Shown here piece after piece: positions 8,064 through 16,091 of a stretch of 21,845 nt of DNA (the stretch's first letter is position 1; the number at the start of each line of letters is the position of its first letter). This stretch comes from an uncultured Eggerthellaceae bacterium. Lineage in GTDB: Bacteria; Actinomycetota; Coriobacteriia; Coriobacteriales; Eggerthellaceae. A program made the position numbers and the translations under genes. The stretch is from contig CAKTWD010000017.1 of assembly GCA_934630485.1 (NCBI GenBank), positions 1 to 21,845 on the forward strand. Direction: 5' to 3'. A model generated the notes under the pieces. The model was not told where the DNA came from and did no database searches. It saw only the letters and a list, made by a program, of their open reading frames with translations.

Positions 8064-8909
8064 TCACTCGATACCAAGAACCCCTGCCGCGTTCTTCCAC
8101 ATGACTTTTTCGAGGACGTCCTCGCTGAAGGGCAAGGTCTTGTACAGCTCGATGGCATCACGATAGTCGACGAACGGGTGCGCGCTTGCGAAAACCATCT
8201 TGTCGGAAAGGATGCCCGATGCAGCTTTGATAAGGTTGTCGCTGCCCGGGAACAGCTCGTACTCCGATGCCTCGAAGAAAACGTTCTCGTTGCGGAACGC
8301 AACGCCCATCATCTCTTCGATGTAAGGCCACCCGCCGTGGCTGACCACAATCTTGAGATTCGGGAAGTCGGCTGCCACGCGATCGATGTAGCCCGGGTTC
8401 GCGTAATCCATGATGGTGCCCGGGGTGTAGCGCGCAGGGCCGGAAGTGATGACAATCGGGACGTTCAGGCGTTCGCATGCATCGTAAATCGGATAGAAGC
8501 ACGCATCGGACAAACAAGCCTTGTTGTAAATGGGGTCGATCGCTGCACCGGCAAAACCCTTGTTCGCAACCAAGTCTTCAAGCGTCTTCACCGATTCGCT
8601 TCCCTTATGAGGATCAAGGCCGGCAAACCCTACGAACAGGTCGGGGGCAAGCGCAATGAAGTCGGCTGTGTCCTGATTGTTGGGCTTGAATCCATACGTG
8701 GTTTCGGCATCGCGGCCCACGATCACGGCTTTGTAGATGTCGTCTTTCCTTAGCTGATCAGTGACTTCTTCAACGCTTTGCGCCTGAGCCACGAACAGAT
8801 CAAGGTTAACGCCGTTTGCAAGCAGGCCCTTACGGAAGATCGGACTGTTGGCCAAACCTTCCAAGGTGGCCTTGATATGCGGACGGAACCTGAAATCGAT
8901 GACCTTCAT
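8064..8909 (-). CDS. Amidohydrolase_2-fold protein lacking canonical metal ligands
   Basis: From ATG 8909 (GAGGAG at 8 bases) the product is 281 residues. A GTG at 8918 is in frame but less likely. The fold is the amidohydrolase-related TIM barrel (ACMSD / resorcylate decarboxylase type): an N-terminal IDFRFRPH, a central VVSHGGWPYIEEM (His191), and a C-terminal FASAHPF...NAAGVLG. Compared with the usual I-D-x-H-x-H, both metal histidines are Arg (R7, R9). The usual middle-strand His appears as T155, and the Asp of G-S-D-x-P is A243. It may therefore not bind catalytic metal. The start is 5 bases after the islB stop, and its ribosome site lies inside islB, so it is tightly coupled to the lyase operon. 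Function is unknown. Confidence 0.8.
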   Translation of the reverse strand: MKVIDFRFRPHIKATLEGLANSPIFRKGLLANGVNLDLFVAQAQSVEEVTDQLRKDDIYKAVIVGRDAETTYGFKPNNQDTADFIALAPDLFVGFAGLDPHKGSESVKTLEDLVANKGFAGAAIDPIYNKACLSDACFYPIYDACERLNVPIVITSGPARYTPGTIMDYANPGYIDRVAADFPNLKIVVSHGGWPYIEEMMGVAFRNENVFFEASEYELFPGSDNLIKAASGILSDKMVFASAHPFVDYRDAIELYKTLPFSEDVLEKVMWKNAAGVLGIE

Positions 8910-8914
8910 ATAGA

Positions 8915-9811
8915 TCACTCCTCTTTTTGCATTGCGATGCTCTTCAGGTGCGCGAACAAGTCGTCGTCAAGCTCGACCTCGCCCAGCTCGTACTCACGAC
9001 CGATGAACGTGTACTTCGACGAGCCGTAACGATGGTAGTGAAGTACCTCGTACTCGGTGTTGGGGAACTGTTTAACGAAGTCGCGAATCGCGATGATGTC
9101 TTCCTCGGTGTCATTGAACCCGGGGACGATGGGCGTCCTTGCGCGAGTCTGAACATTGGGATAAGTCTCACGGAATTTCTTGAACGTGTCCAGAATGATG
9201 GACGTATCCCAACCGGTCCATTCCTTATGTTTCGCGGCATTCAGGCTTTTGATGTCGAAGTTGACGTAGTCAAGCAGACCGAAGATCTCGGAAACCTGGT
9301 CCCAAGGCGCGGCACCGCAAGTCTCGACAGCGCAGCTGATCCCGCGTTTCTTCGCTTCTTGCAGAAGCTCGAGCACGAAATCGCGCTGCATCAAAGGCTC
9401 GCCGCCCGACAGCGTCAGGCCGCCATCGGATCGGTTGTAGAACATCATGTCGCGCTCGACATCGCGAAGAACCTCGTCAGCTGTGCGATAGTCGCCGTAC
9501 TTGATGATGGCGTCTGCCGGGCACACATTGGCACAAGCAAGGCAGTTCACGCAGTTGCCGTGATTGATCCAAACCTTGTTCGTGTCCATCAGGGCGATGT
9601 TGTTGTTGGGGCAAACACGCCCGCACATCATGCAAACATCGCCGATGCACTTTTCGATGTTGTAGGCGATCTGGGGTTGCGCAAGCTGCGATTCGGGATT
9701 GCAGCACCACTTGCATCTCAGCGGGCACCCCTTCAGGAATACGACGGTTCGAATGCCCGGACCGTCATGAACCGAGTACCTCTGCACATTGAAGACGCAT
9801 CCCTTTTCCAT
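8915..9811 (-). CDS. islB: Glycyl radical enzyme activase (isethionate lyase activating enzyme)
   Basis: This 298-residue radical-SAM protein has the SAM-cluster motif C29-x3-C33-x2-C36 and the GGE motif at 136-138. Two bacterial-ferredoxin-type 4Fe-4S motifs (C55, C60, C63, C67 and C87, C90, C93, C97) are inserted between them. That layout is typical of activases for the non-PFL glycyl radical enzymes. It should abstract hydrogen from Gly813 of the partner lyase to install the radical. ATG 9811 is preceded by GGGGGAG. It lies 113 bases after islA, with a hairpin in between, and is coupled to the amidohydrolase-like gene. The specific name rests on the assignment of the neighbour. Confidence 0.88.
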   Translation of the reverse strand: MEKGCVFNVQRYSVHDGPGIRTVVFLKGCPLRCKWCCNPESQLAQPQIAYNIEKCIGDVCMMCGRVCPNNNIALMDTNKVWINHGNCVNCLACANVCPADAIIKYGDYRTADEVLRDVERDMMFYNRSDGGLTLSGGEPLMQRDFVLELLQEAKKRGISCAVETCGAAPWDQVSEIFGLLDYVNFDIKSLNAAKHKEWTGWDTSIILDTFKKFRETYPNVQTRARTPIVPGFNDTEEDIIAIRDFVKQFPNTEYEVLHYHRYGSSKYTFIGREYELGEVELDDDLFAHLKSIAMQKEE

Positions 9812-9837
9812 GCGCTCCCCCTTTCCCTGTAAAGAAA

Positions 9838-9871
9838 CCGCGCCGAAATCGGATCTCCCGCTTCGGCGCGG
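9838..9871 (-). terminator. Terminator-like hairpin between islA and islB
   Basis: On the minus strand a perfect 10-bp stem (CCGCGCCGAA / TTCGGCGCGG), extendable by a wobble and two A-T pairs, is followed by TTTCTTT. It begins about 50 bases after the islA stop and ends before the islB ribosome site. Partial termination or mRNA protection here would let the lyase be made in excess of its activase. Confidence 0.75.
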
Positions 9872-9924
9872 CTTTCGAATGAGGGCCGCAGCGGCCCAGC
9901 CAACCGCAGCCCTTTAATTGATTC

Positions 9925-12441
9925 CTAGAACCCAGAGTTCTGAGTACGGGCGATCAGGTCGTCCTGCAGTGCGGGAGACAGATCGCAGAAGTACGCGCTG
10001 TAGCCGGCGATTCGAACGATCAGACCACGGTACTTGTCGGGGTTCTGCTGAGCCGCCAGCAAGGTCTCGCGGTTGATGACGTTGAACTGGCAGTGCCAAA
10101 GCTTCAGGTCGCACCACGTACGGATGAACGAGACCAGCTTCTCGGTACCTTCCTCGCCCGAAACGGCGCTCGGGTCGAACTTGATGTTCAGAAGACGAGC
10201 TGCGCGCTCATGGAAACCGGGGTTCTTCGTGTAGTAGTTGCTCAGAAGAACAGCGGTCGGGCCGTTATGGTCGTCGCCCTGGGAGGCAGACGAACCGTCG
10301 GACAGCGGGAACCAGGCAACGCGGCCATTCGGGGTGGCGCCGACAACCTTGCCGAAGGGAACGTGCGAGGTGAACGGGACGTAGCGCAGGCAGTAGTTGA
10401 TGCCCAGCGACTTGGAGTACTTGTGCGTGAACTCAGAGCAAACCAGGTCGCATGCCTTGCCGATCTCATCGGCGTACGGATCATCGTTGCCGTACTTCGG
10501 AGCCTTCTTCAGGATCTGCTGCAGAACCTCGTAACCCTTGAAGTCGGCGCGCATGGCGTCGCGAATCTCGGCCAGCGTGGTCACCTTGTCCTCGAAGACG
10601 CACTTCTTGATGGCGGCCAAGGAGTCAACGACGGTGCCGAAGCCCATGGACTCGAAGTATCCGATGTCAACGCCGCCCGGGATGAACTCGGTGTGCAGGT
10701 CAAGGCCTTCCTTCATGCACAAGTCGTGTGCGCAGGACAGAAGCGGTGCCGCGAAGTGACGCTCGCGCAGGCGATCGATGCTCTTCTGCTGAATGAAGGC
10801 GTGACGCAGAAGGTTCTTAGCCTGGATGACGTAGGCGTTCCAAACGTCATCGAAGGTCTTGAAGTTCTCAACGTCGCCGGTCTCGACGCCCAGAAGCTCG
10901 TCGCCGGTCTTAAGCGTGCGACCGTTGTACATCAGCATCTCGATAGCGGATGCGAAGTTGATGTAAACGCCGCCCGAAGTGAACGTGTCGCGGTTGACCA
11001 TACGGGCCTCGGCGCAGCCGGAAACGGCGTAGTCGTAAGCCTCTTCGATCGTGGCGCCGTTCGAGACCAGCTGAAGCACGATCTCCTCGTCGTTCAGAAG
11101 CTTGGGGAAGCCGCTGCCTTCCTTGATGGTGTCGGCAACCTCTTCGAGGTAACGACGCGGAGAAAGCGCATGAACACGAGCTGCCAGGTCGGGGTAATGC
11201 ATCGGGAACTCACGCTTGGAGCGCAGGAACAGGTAGGTAAGCTCGTTGGTTGCATCTTCGCCGTCGGGGGTCTGACCGCCGATGGTAACCGCCTCCCAGT
11301 GAGCATAACCCTCGTTGAACGCGCCGCCCGTGGTGGACATGTACAAGTCGATGAACTGGGACATGCCAACCCACATGCACTCCAGGTACTCCATAGCCTG
11401 CTCGTCGGTCAAAATGCCGGCTTCCTTATCGGCCTTGAAGTACGGATACAGGTACTGATCCATGCGGCCGTTGGAGATGATCGTGCCGGTCTTCTGCTCG
11501 AGGCGGCTGAACATCTGGATGAACCACTGCGACTGGATTGCATCACGGAAGTTTTCGGCCGGGAACTCGGGGACGCGGCGACAACGTGCTGCGATCTCTT
11601 CCATCTCCTGCTTGCGGACGGGGTCGGCGCACTTGGCAGCCTCGGCCTCGTACAGGTCTGCGTAGCGGTTCGCCCAAAGGACGATGGCGTCGCAGGTCAT
11701 GATGATGGCCTCGTAGAAGGGTTTCTTGTTCACGTTGTCCAGCGGATCGAACGGATCAAGAGCATCGAGCTTCTCCTGAGCCTCGGCCTTGATGCCCGAG
11801 AAACCGCGCTTCAGAAGCTTCTCGTAGTCGATAACCCACTGATTCGAGGAACGGAACGAAGCGGTCTCGTTGACGATGTAGCGGGAGGTGGACTTCTCGG
11901 TGGGCTCGTAGGTGACCTTCAGGGTGTCTTCAGGCAGAGCGTCGTACAGATCGTTGAAGAAGGTCTTGCCGGTGCCGTTCCTGCCGTCCCAGTACGGGGC
12001 GATGTCGTTCAGGATGGTCTGCTTGGTTTCCTCGGTCATGTCGAATGGGGATGTGGTGCGCGTCGGAAGAAGGCGAATGGCTTCTTCGTAGATGTCGCCG
12101 TCAAGCTCGGGGTACAGGATGCCGTAACGGCCCGGGCAACCAACGCGACCGCAGATCAGGCTGTCTTCCTCGACGTAAACCGTGATGTGCTCGGCGATGT
12201 TCTTCAAAGCCTTGGCCCAGCGAAGCGTCAAATGCTCGCCCTCGGTCTGCATCATCGACTCGGTAAAGTACTTGCCGCGCTCAGCATCGATAACGGGCTT
12301 CAGGTTCTGCACACGATCGAGGATCTTGAAAACGCGCTCCCTGCCGTTCTTGTAGCTCATGTCGCCGTTCTGGACATCGACAAGGTGTTGCTCCTGGGGC
12401 GATAGTTCCCTGCAGCACTCGGTGATGTTGATCTCTGCCAT
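9925..12441 (-). CDS. islA: Glycyl radical enzyme, probable isethionate sulfite-lyase
   Basis: From ATG 12441 (GGGTGG about 6 bases upstream) the product is 838 residues. A GTG nine bases earlier is less likely. It has one active-site Cys in SGCAEAR (C476, E478) and the C-terminal radical loop RIAGYSAY (Gly813), so it belongs to the lyase/dehydratase class, not pyruvate formate-lyase. I recall the published isethionate lyase residues as R189, Q193, W374, C468, E470, R678, F682 and G805. Here R197, Q201, W382, C476, E478, R686, F690 and G813 match all eight at a constant offset of 8. The reaction would be isethionate to sulfite plus acetaldehyde by radical C-S cleavage in the cytoplasm. The main alternative is the related dihydroxypropanesulfonate lyase HpsG, or its dehydratase relative HpfG. 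The activase gene follows and a TRAP transporter precedes. Confidence 0.85.
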   Translation of the reverse strand: MAEINITECCRELSPQEQHLVDVQNGDMSYKNGRERVFKILDRVQNLKPVIDAERGKYFTESMMQTEGEHLTLRWAKALKNIAEHITVYVEEDSLICGRVGCPGRYGILYPELDGDIYEEAIRLLPTRTTSPFDMTEETKQTILNDIAPYWDGRNGTGKTFFNDLYDALPEDTLKVTYEPTEKSTSRYIVNETASFRSSNQWVIDYEKLLKRGFSGIKAEAQEKLDALDPFDPLDNVNKKPFYEAIIMTCDAIVLWANRYADLYEAEAAKCADPVRKQEMEEIAARCRRVPEFPAENFRDAIQSQWFIQMFSRLEQKTGTIISNGRMDQYLYPYFKADKEAGILTDEQAMEYLECMWVGMSQFIDLYMSTTGGAFNEGYAHWEAVTIGGQTPDGEDATNELTYLFLRSKREFPMHYPDLAARVHALSPRRYLEEVADTIKEGSGFPKLLNDEEIVLQLVSNGATIEEAYDYAVSGCAEARMVNRDTFTSGGVYINFASAIEMLMYNGRTLKTGDELLGVETGDVENFKTFDDVWNAYVIQAKNLLRHAFIQQKSIDRLRERHFAAPLLSCAHDLCMKEGLDLHTEFIPGGVDIGYFESMGFGTVVDSLAAIKKCVFEDKVTTLAEIRDAMRADFKGYEVLQQILKKAPKYGNDDPYADEIGKACDLVCSEFTHKYSKSLGINYCLRYVPFTSHVPFGKVVGATPNGRVAWFPLSDGSSASQGDDHNGPTAVLLSNYYTKNPGFHERAARLLNIKFDPSAVSGEEGTEKLVSFIRTWCDLKLWHCQFNVINRETLLAAQQNPDKYRGLIVRIAGYSAYFCDLSPALQDDLIARTQNSGF

Positions 12442-12568
12442 GGTTTCCACCCTTTCTGAAGAATGATTTCTTGGGATTCGGAGCGAAGCTCGGGCCGCGG
12501 TTCCCTTGCCTCGGGTTTAACGCTTTCGGCTTGCCATGTTTTCCTTCACGTTCAAGCCGGTGACTTAA

Positions 12569-12574
12569 CTATAG
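12569..12574 (-). promoter_or_regulatory. Candidate -10 region for islA
   Basis: The minus strand reads TGGCTATAGT here, an extended -10 type sequence about 125 bases before islA. No consensus -35 is found at normal spacing, as expected for an activator-dependent promoter. The same CTATAG core occurs at 16037-16042 upstream of dctP. Confidence 0.4.
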
Positions 12575-12633
12575 CCATAGGCTGCATTGATGTTGTCATC
12601 ACGTGAGCCTATGTCGTTGCAGCCCGCCCGATG

Positions 12634-12652
12634 ATGCAAGTTTTGTTTGCAT
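12634..12652. promoter_or_regulatory. Inverted repeat, candidate LysR operator upstream of islA
   Basis: A perfect 6-bp inverted repeat, ATGCAA-N7-TTGCAT, lies in the 283-base gap between dctQM and islA. It shares 15 of 19 positions with the reverse complement of the repeat at 16073-16091 in the dctP/lysR intergenic region, including most of the spacer. LysR regulators bind dyads of this size. Confidence 0.65.
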
Positions 12653-12724
12653 GTCGCGGAGTCGTGACAGGCTGCAGGATCGAAAACGTAATGCTTTAAG
12701 CAAATGAACTGCGGTTACGCTTCA

Positions 12725-14704
12725 TCAATTCAACAGGTTCGGCAGCCACATGGACAACGCCGGAATGTATGTGACCAGCAGCAGAACGACGATCGTCAGA
12801 GCGAGCATTGGCAACACAGCCTTGACGATATCCTCAAGCCTGAGCTTGGAAACACTGCTGCCAACGAAGAGGTTGATGCCAACAGGCGGGGTGATCATGC
12901 CGATTGCAAGGTTCAGGACGATGATGACGCCGAAGTGAACCGGGTCGACGCCCAGGGAGGTGACGATCGGAAGAAGCAGCGGAGTAAGGATGACGATGGC
13001 AGCCAGAGCTTCCATGAACATGCCAACCACAAGGAGCATGACGTTGATGACAAGCAGGATGACGTACACATTGGAGCTGATGCCCAGGATAGCCTGCGCG
13101 ACCATGTTCGGGATGTTCTCGAGAGTCATGATATTGCCGAAGATGGTGGCCATGGCCATCAGCAGGATGATGATGCACGAGCTGTTGGACGAGTCAACCA
13201 AAACAGGGACGATGTTCTTCTTGGTGATGCCTTTGTAGCCGAAGACGCCAACCAGCAAACTGTACAAAGCAGCGATAGCAGCAGCCTCGGTCGGGGTGCA
13301 CAGGCCGGAGTAGATGCCACCAAGGATGATTACGATGACGATCAACGCCCATTTTGCCTGCCACGTGGTCTTGCCAACCAACTGCCAATGGTTCTCATGG
13401 CTCTCACCACGCCAACCGTGCTTCTTGGCCATATAGAACGTGAAAAGCATAAGAACCAGGCCAACCAGAAGGCCCGAGGTAATGCCGGCCTCGAACAACT
13501 TGGTGATAGAGGTCGAAGAAGAAACGCCGTAAACAACGAACGGGTTCGAAGGCGGAATCAGAACACCGACAGTGCCTGCTGCGGCAACCAGCGCCACCGA
13601 GAAGTGCTTGTCATAACCGCGCTCGATCATTGCAGGGATGGTAAGCGTACCGATTGCAGCAACGGTTGCAGGGCCGGAACCGGACATAGCCGCGAACAAC
13701 ATGCAGCACAGAACCGTTGCCATGCCGAAGCCGCCGGGAAGACGCCCGAGCATTGCGTCGCACATGGTAAGCAGTCGCTTGGACAGACCGCCCTCGCCCA
13801 TGAACACGCCGGCGGCAACGAACAGGGGGATGCAGATGATGGTAACGCTGTCGATCGCGGTGTACGCCTGCGTCGCGATGTAGGAAATGGGGAGCGTCGC
13901 GGAGGCGTGCATCGTAACCAACGCCGAAAAGCCAAGGCAAATGGCAATCGGCACGCCCATCACCAGGGTGATGACGAAGTAACCGAACAGGTACGCGATG
14001 GAACCAAGCTGGATCTTAAGCAATGCGGGAAGCAGAATGATCAAACCCAGAGCAAAGCCGATGAAGATGTCCTTGACGGAGGTCTCCTGAGCCAGGGCCT
14101 TCAAGTCTTGCGCAAGCCTGATCAGAATGAGCGCAAAGCCAATGGGGAGAATCAGGTAGAACGTAGCGTACGAGATGCCCATAGCCGGCGTCGTCTGCGG
14201 GAACATCATCAACGTGTTGATGTGCTTAGTGCCGTAAAAGAAGATGGCGGCGCCCAGGATGAAGAAGAACAAGTCGGATGCAGCCCACACGCGCTTTTGC
14301 CAAATCTGCGGAAGCTTGCCTACGGCAGCGTCAACGCGGATGAGGTCGCGATTGCGAATGCTTAAAGGAACGGCCAGGTACGTAAGCCAAATGAAGACCG
14401 CTCGTGCAAGTTCCTCAGTCCAGGAAAGGTCAGGGTTCAGATGCATGATCGAAACGGCGACATATCGTCCGATGGATTCGTAGGACAGAAGCAGGATCAA
14501 GGCCATCATCAAGATCGAGCACAAAACCTTCTCGAGGTTGAAGTCAAGCCACTGGAACACGGTTTTCGCGGGCTTCAAATCGTGAGAATCACCTTGATTC
14601 ACTGCGAGGATCTGATCCTCGAGGCACAGCGTGCAGTGCTCTTGGTCGGTCAGGCCCATGATATCGGGGCTGGTGCTGGGCGTTTTAGTTTCTTTCGCAC
14701 TCAT
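12725..14704 (-). CDS. dctQM: TRAP transporter fused small and large membrane subunits (DctQM)
   Basis: This 659-residue protein joins a DctQ domain (about 55-205, four predicted membrane helices, with ESIGRY and LSWTEELARAVFIWLTYL) to a DctM domain (about 215-659, many helices, with GEGGLSKRL, PGGFGMATVLCC, SGSGPATVAAIGT, IPPS and TPTEAAA). Fused QM subunits are known, for example in sialic acid SiaQM. It imports the substrate bound by the adjacent DctP using a sodium or proton gradient. The start overlaps the dctP stop (TAATG), and AAGGAGG lies 10 bases upstream inside dctP. The soluble N-terminal extension of about 50 residues carries an unusual C24-x-x-C27. Confidence 0.93.
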   Translation of the reverse strand: MSAKETKTPSTSPDIMGLTDQEHCTLCLEDQILAVNQGDSHDLKPAKTVFQWLDFNLEKVLCSILMMALILLLSYESIGRYVAVSIMHLNPDLSWTEELARAVFIWLTYLAVPLSIRNRDLIRVDAAVGKLPQIWQKRVWAASDLFFFILGAAIFFYGTKHINTLMMFPQTTPAMGISYATFYLILPIGFALILIRLAQDLKALAQETSVKDIFIGFALGLIILLPALLKIQLGSIAYLFGYFVITLVMGVPIAICLGFSALVTMHASATLPISYIATQAYTAIDSVTIICIPLFVAAGVFMGEGGLSKRLLTMCDAMLGRLPGGFGMATVLCCMLFAAMSGSGPATVAAIGTLTIPAMIERGYDKHFSVALVAAAGTVGVLIPPSNPFVVYGVSSSTSITKLFEAGITSGLLVGLVLMLFTFYMAKKHGWRGESHENHWQLVGKTTWQAKWALIVIVIILGGIYSGLCTPTEAAAIAALYSLLVGVFGYKGITKKNIVPVLVDSSNSSCIIILLMAMATIFGNIMTLENIPNMVAQAILGISSNVYVILLVINVMLLVVGMFMEALAAIVILTPLLLPIVTSLGVDPVHFGVIIVLNLAIGMITPPVGINLFVGSSVSKLRLEDIVKAVLPMLALTIVVLLLVTYIPALSMWLPNLLN

Positions 14705-15786
14705 TACTTGCTCGCCTCCTTAGAAGCACCAAGAAGCTGATAGTCGTCAGACTGGGTGGCGCGAATCATGTCAACGCACTCTTGCGGGATCGACTTGCCA
14801 ACGAAGCTGTCCCAAACAGGACGCGTGATGTCCTTGAACTCCTGAAGCTCGGCCTCGGTCGGATCGTAAATGTTCGTACCGGCGTCGATCATCTTCTGCT
14901 TGTTCTTAGCCTCGTTCTCGAAGCAAATGGCACGCTGCCAAACAAGTGCTTCGTGGCAGGCGTCAGTAAGAATTTGCTTCTCGTTGTCGGTAAGCTTGTT
15001 CCAGGTGCCGGTACCCATGGTCAGGATATGCATCGAGTAGTTGTGACGCGATTCGATGCCGTATTTCAGCGCCTCGTTGTGCTTTGCCGAAAGCAGAAGC
15101 GACCAGGTGTTGCCCTCGCCGTCAACCGTGCCCTGAGTCAATGCCGTGAAGGTCTGGCCCCATGCAACGGGCATGGCCTGCGCGTTAAGGGCACGCACAA
15201 CGCCAACCTCGACCTTCGAGTCGGTGGTGCGGATTTTGGTGCCGTCCATGTCGGCAACCGACTTGATCTGCTTCTTCGCCATGGCGAAGTTACGGTAGCC
15301 GTACTCGGTGTACATCAACAGCTTCAAGCCACGCTGGCTGGTGACCTCGTCGAAATACTTGCCAAGTTCACCGTAGTCGATGGCATCGTAGAGGTTTTGC
15401 TGGTATTGCTTGTCGGTAACGTAGGGCAAGTCGAATGCGCCGAACTCGGGGATGAATCCCGAGAAGTTCGGGCTCGAGCAGCTTGCCATGTCAAGCGTAC
15501 CCTCCTGCACCGCTTCCGTGGTCACGCGGTCAGATCCCAGAACGGCGTTTGCGTAATGGTCGATTCGCATTGCACCGCCCGATTTCTCGGCAACGAGCTC
15601 GGCAAGTTTGTCGTAACCAAGCGTGATGTTGTCGCCAGTTGCCATCGGGTTAGCAAGGCGAAGGACCTTCACCTTGTCTGAAGCCGCGACGCCGCATCCG
15701 GTTGCCGTGGTAGCGAACATAGCCGCCGCGCCCACCGCAGCACACGACTTCAAAAAGTTCCTGCGAGTAATGCTTTTAGTACCCAT
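14704..15786 (-). CDS. dctP: TRAP transporter substrate-binding lipoprotein (DctP family)
   Basis: From ATG 15786 (GGGAG upstream) the product is 360 residues. An in-frame start at 15858 would put 24 unlikely residues before the signal. The N-terminus is Tat-like, TRRNFLK, followed by a hydrophobic stretch and a relaxed lipobox A-T-G-C with Cys31, so this is an exported lipoprotein. The binding domain shows DGTKIRTTDS (Arg186 is the family's anion-binding arginine candidate) and the QGTVDGEGN block. It should capture the organic anion outside and pass it to DctQM. Context next to the sulfonate lyase suggests isethionate or a similar sulfonate. First gene of the minus-strand unit, divergent from lysR. 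Confidence 0.92.
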   Translation of the reverse strand: MGTKSITRRNFLKSCAAVGAAAMFATTATGCGVAASDKVKVLRLANPMATGDNITLGYDKLAELVAEKSGGAMRIDHYANAVLGSDRVTTEAVQEGTLDMASCSSPNFSGFIPEFGAFDLPYVTDKQYQQNLYDAIDYGELGKYFDEVTSQRGLKLLMYTEYGYRNFAMAKKQIKSVADMDGTKIRTTDSKVEVGVVRALNAQAMPVAWGQTFTALTQGTVDGEGNTWSLLLSAKHNEALKYGIESRHNYSMHILTMGTGTWNKLTDNEKQILTDACHEALVWQRAICFENEAKNKQKMIDAGTNIYDPTEAELQEFKDITRPVWDSFVGKSIPQECVDMIRATQSDDYQLLGASKEASK

Positions 15787-16036
15787 CAGTTCACTCCCTT
15801 TCCCATGACGATCAGCTCTCCCGCGATTTCCGCCCTGAAAAAGATGAGGGCATGACACGTCGCGATAGAACCGATCAGCTTCAAGAAGAAGCGATCATGG
15901 CGAGATGGATTAAGAGCCCGGACTTGCGCCTTCCATTCGCTTGACCAGGCATCCCTTTCGTGTTGTTGCGTCCAACAACGTTCAGCATGCATGAACTCCG
16001 ATTCACAGTTTATTCATATAGGTGTTCTTAATTTCG

Positions 16037-16042
16037 CTATAG
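16037..16042 (-). promoter_or_regulatory. Candidate -10 region for dctP
   Basis: The minus strand reads GTAACTATAGCG in an AT-rich stretch about 250 bases before the dctP start. The operator-like repeat is 30 bases upstream. No consensus -35 is present at 17 bases. Other AT-rich boxes nearby could serve instead. Confidence 0.35.
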
Positions 16043-16072
16043 TTACCCTTTATGGTTGCATCTGGGTATCAT

Positions 16073-16091
16073 CTGCAATTAAAACTTGCAG
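16073..16091. promoter_or_regulatory. Inverted repeat, candidate LysR operator between dctP and lysR
   Basis: A perfect 6-bp inverted repeat, CTGCAA-N7-TTGCAG, sits between the divergent promoters. It matches the repeat upstream of islA at 15 of 19 positions when reversed, sharing TGCAAGTTTT and TTGCA. This is the expected place for an autoregulating LysR protein to bind. Confidence 0.65.

Noticed and set aside
10093..12405. A 770-codon open frame antisense to islA
   Set aside because: Its protein looks like a reverse-frame product of a GC-rich gene, has no recognisable domain, and the opposite strand encodes a full glycyl radical enzyme.
9925..12441. Glycyl radical enzyme as pyruvate formate-lyase or choline TMA-lyase
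   Set aside because: Pyruvate formate-lyase needs adjacent active-site cysteines, and only one is present. The sulfonate-binding Arg/Gln/Arg set and the TRAP transporter fit isethionate-type lyases, not CutC.
12704..14365. A 553-codon open frame antisense to dctQM
   Set aside because: It is polar and low in complexity (rich in Asp, Gln, Asn, Arg, His), the mirror of a hydrophobic membrane gene. The opposite strand is clearly a TRAP subunit.
15786..15992. A 68-codon open frame overlapping the dctP start
   Set aside because: No ribosome site, Trp/His/Arg-rich random-looking product, and it runs into the dctP signal region out of frame. It is more likely the untranslated leader.
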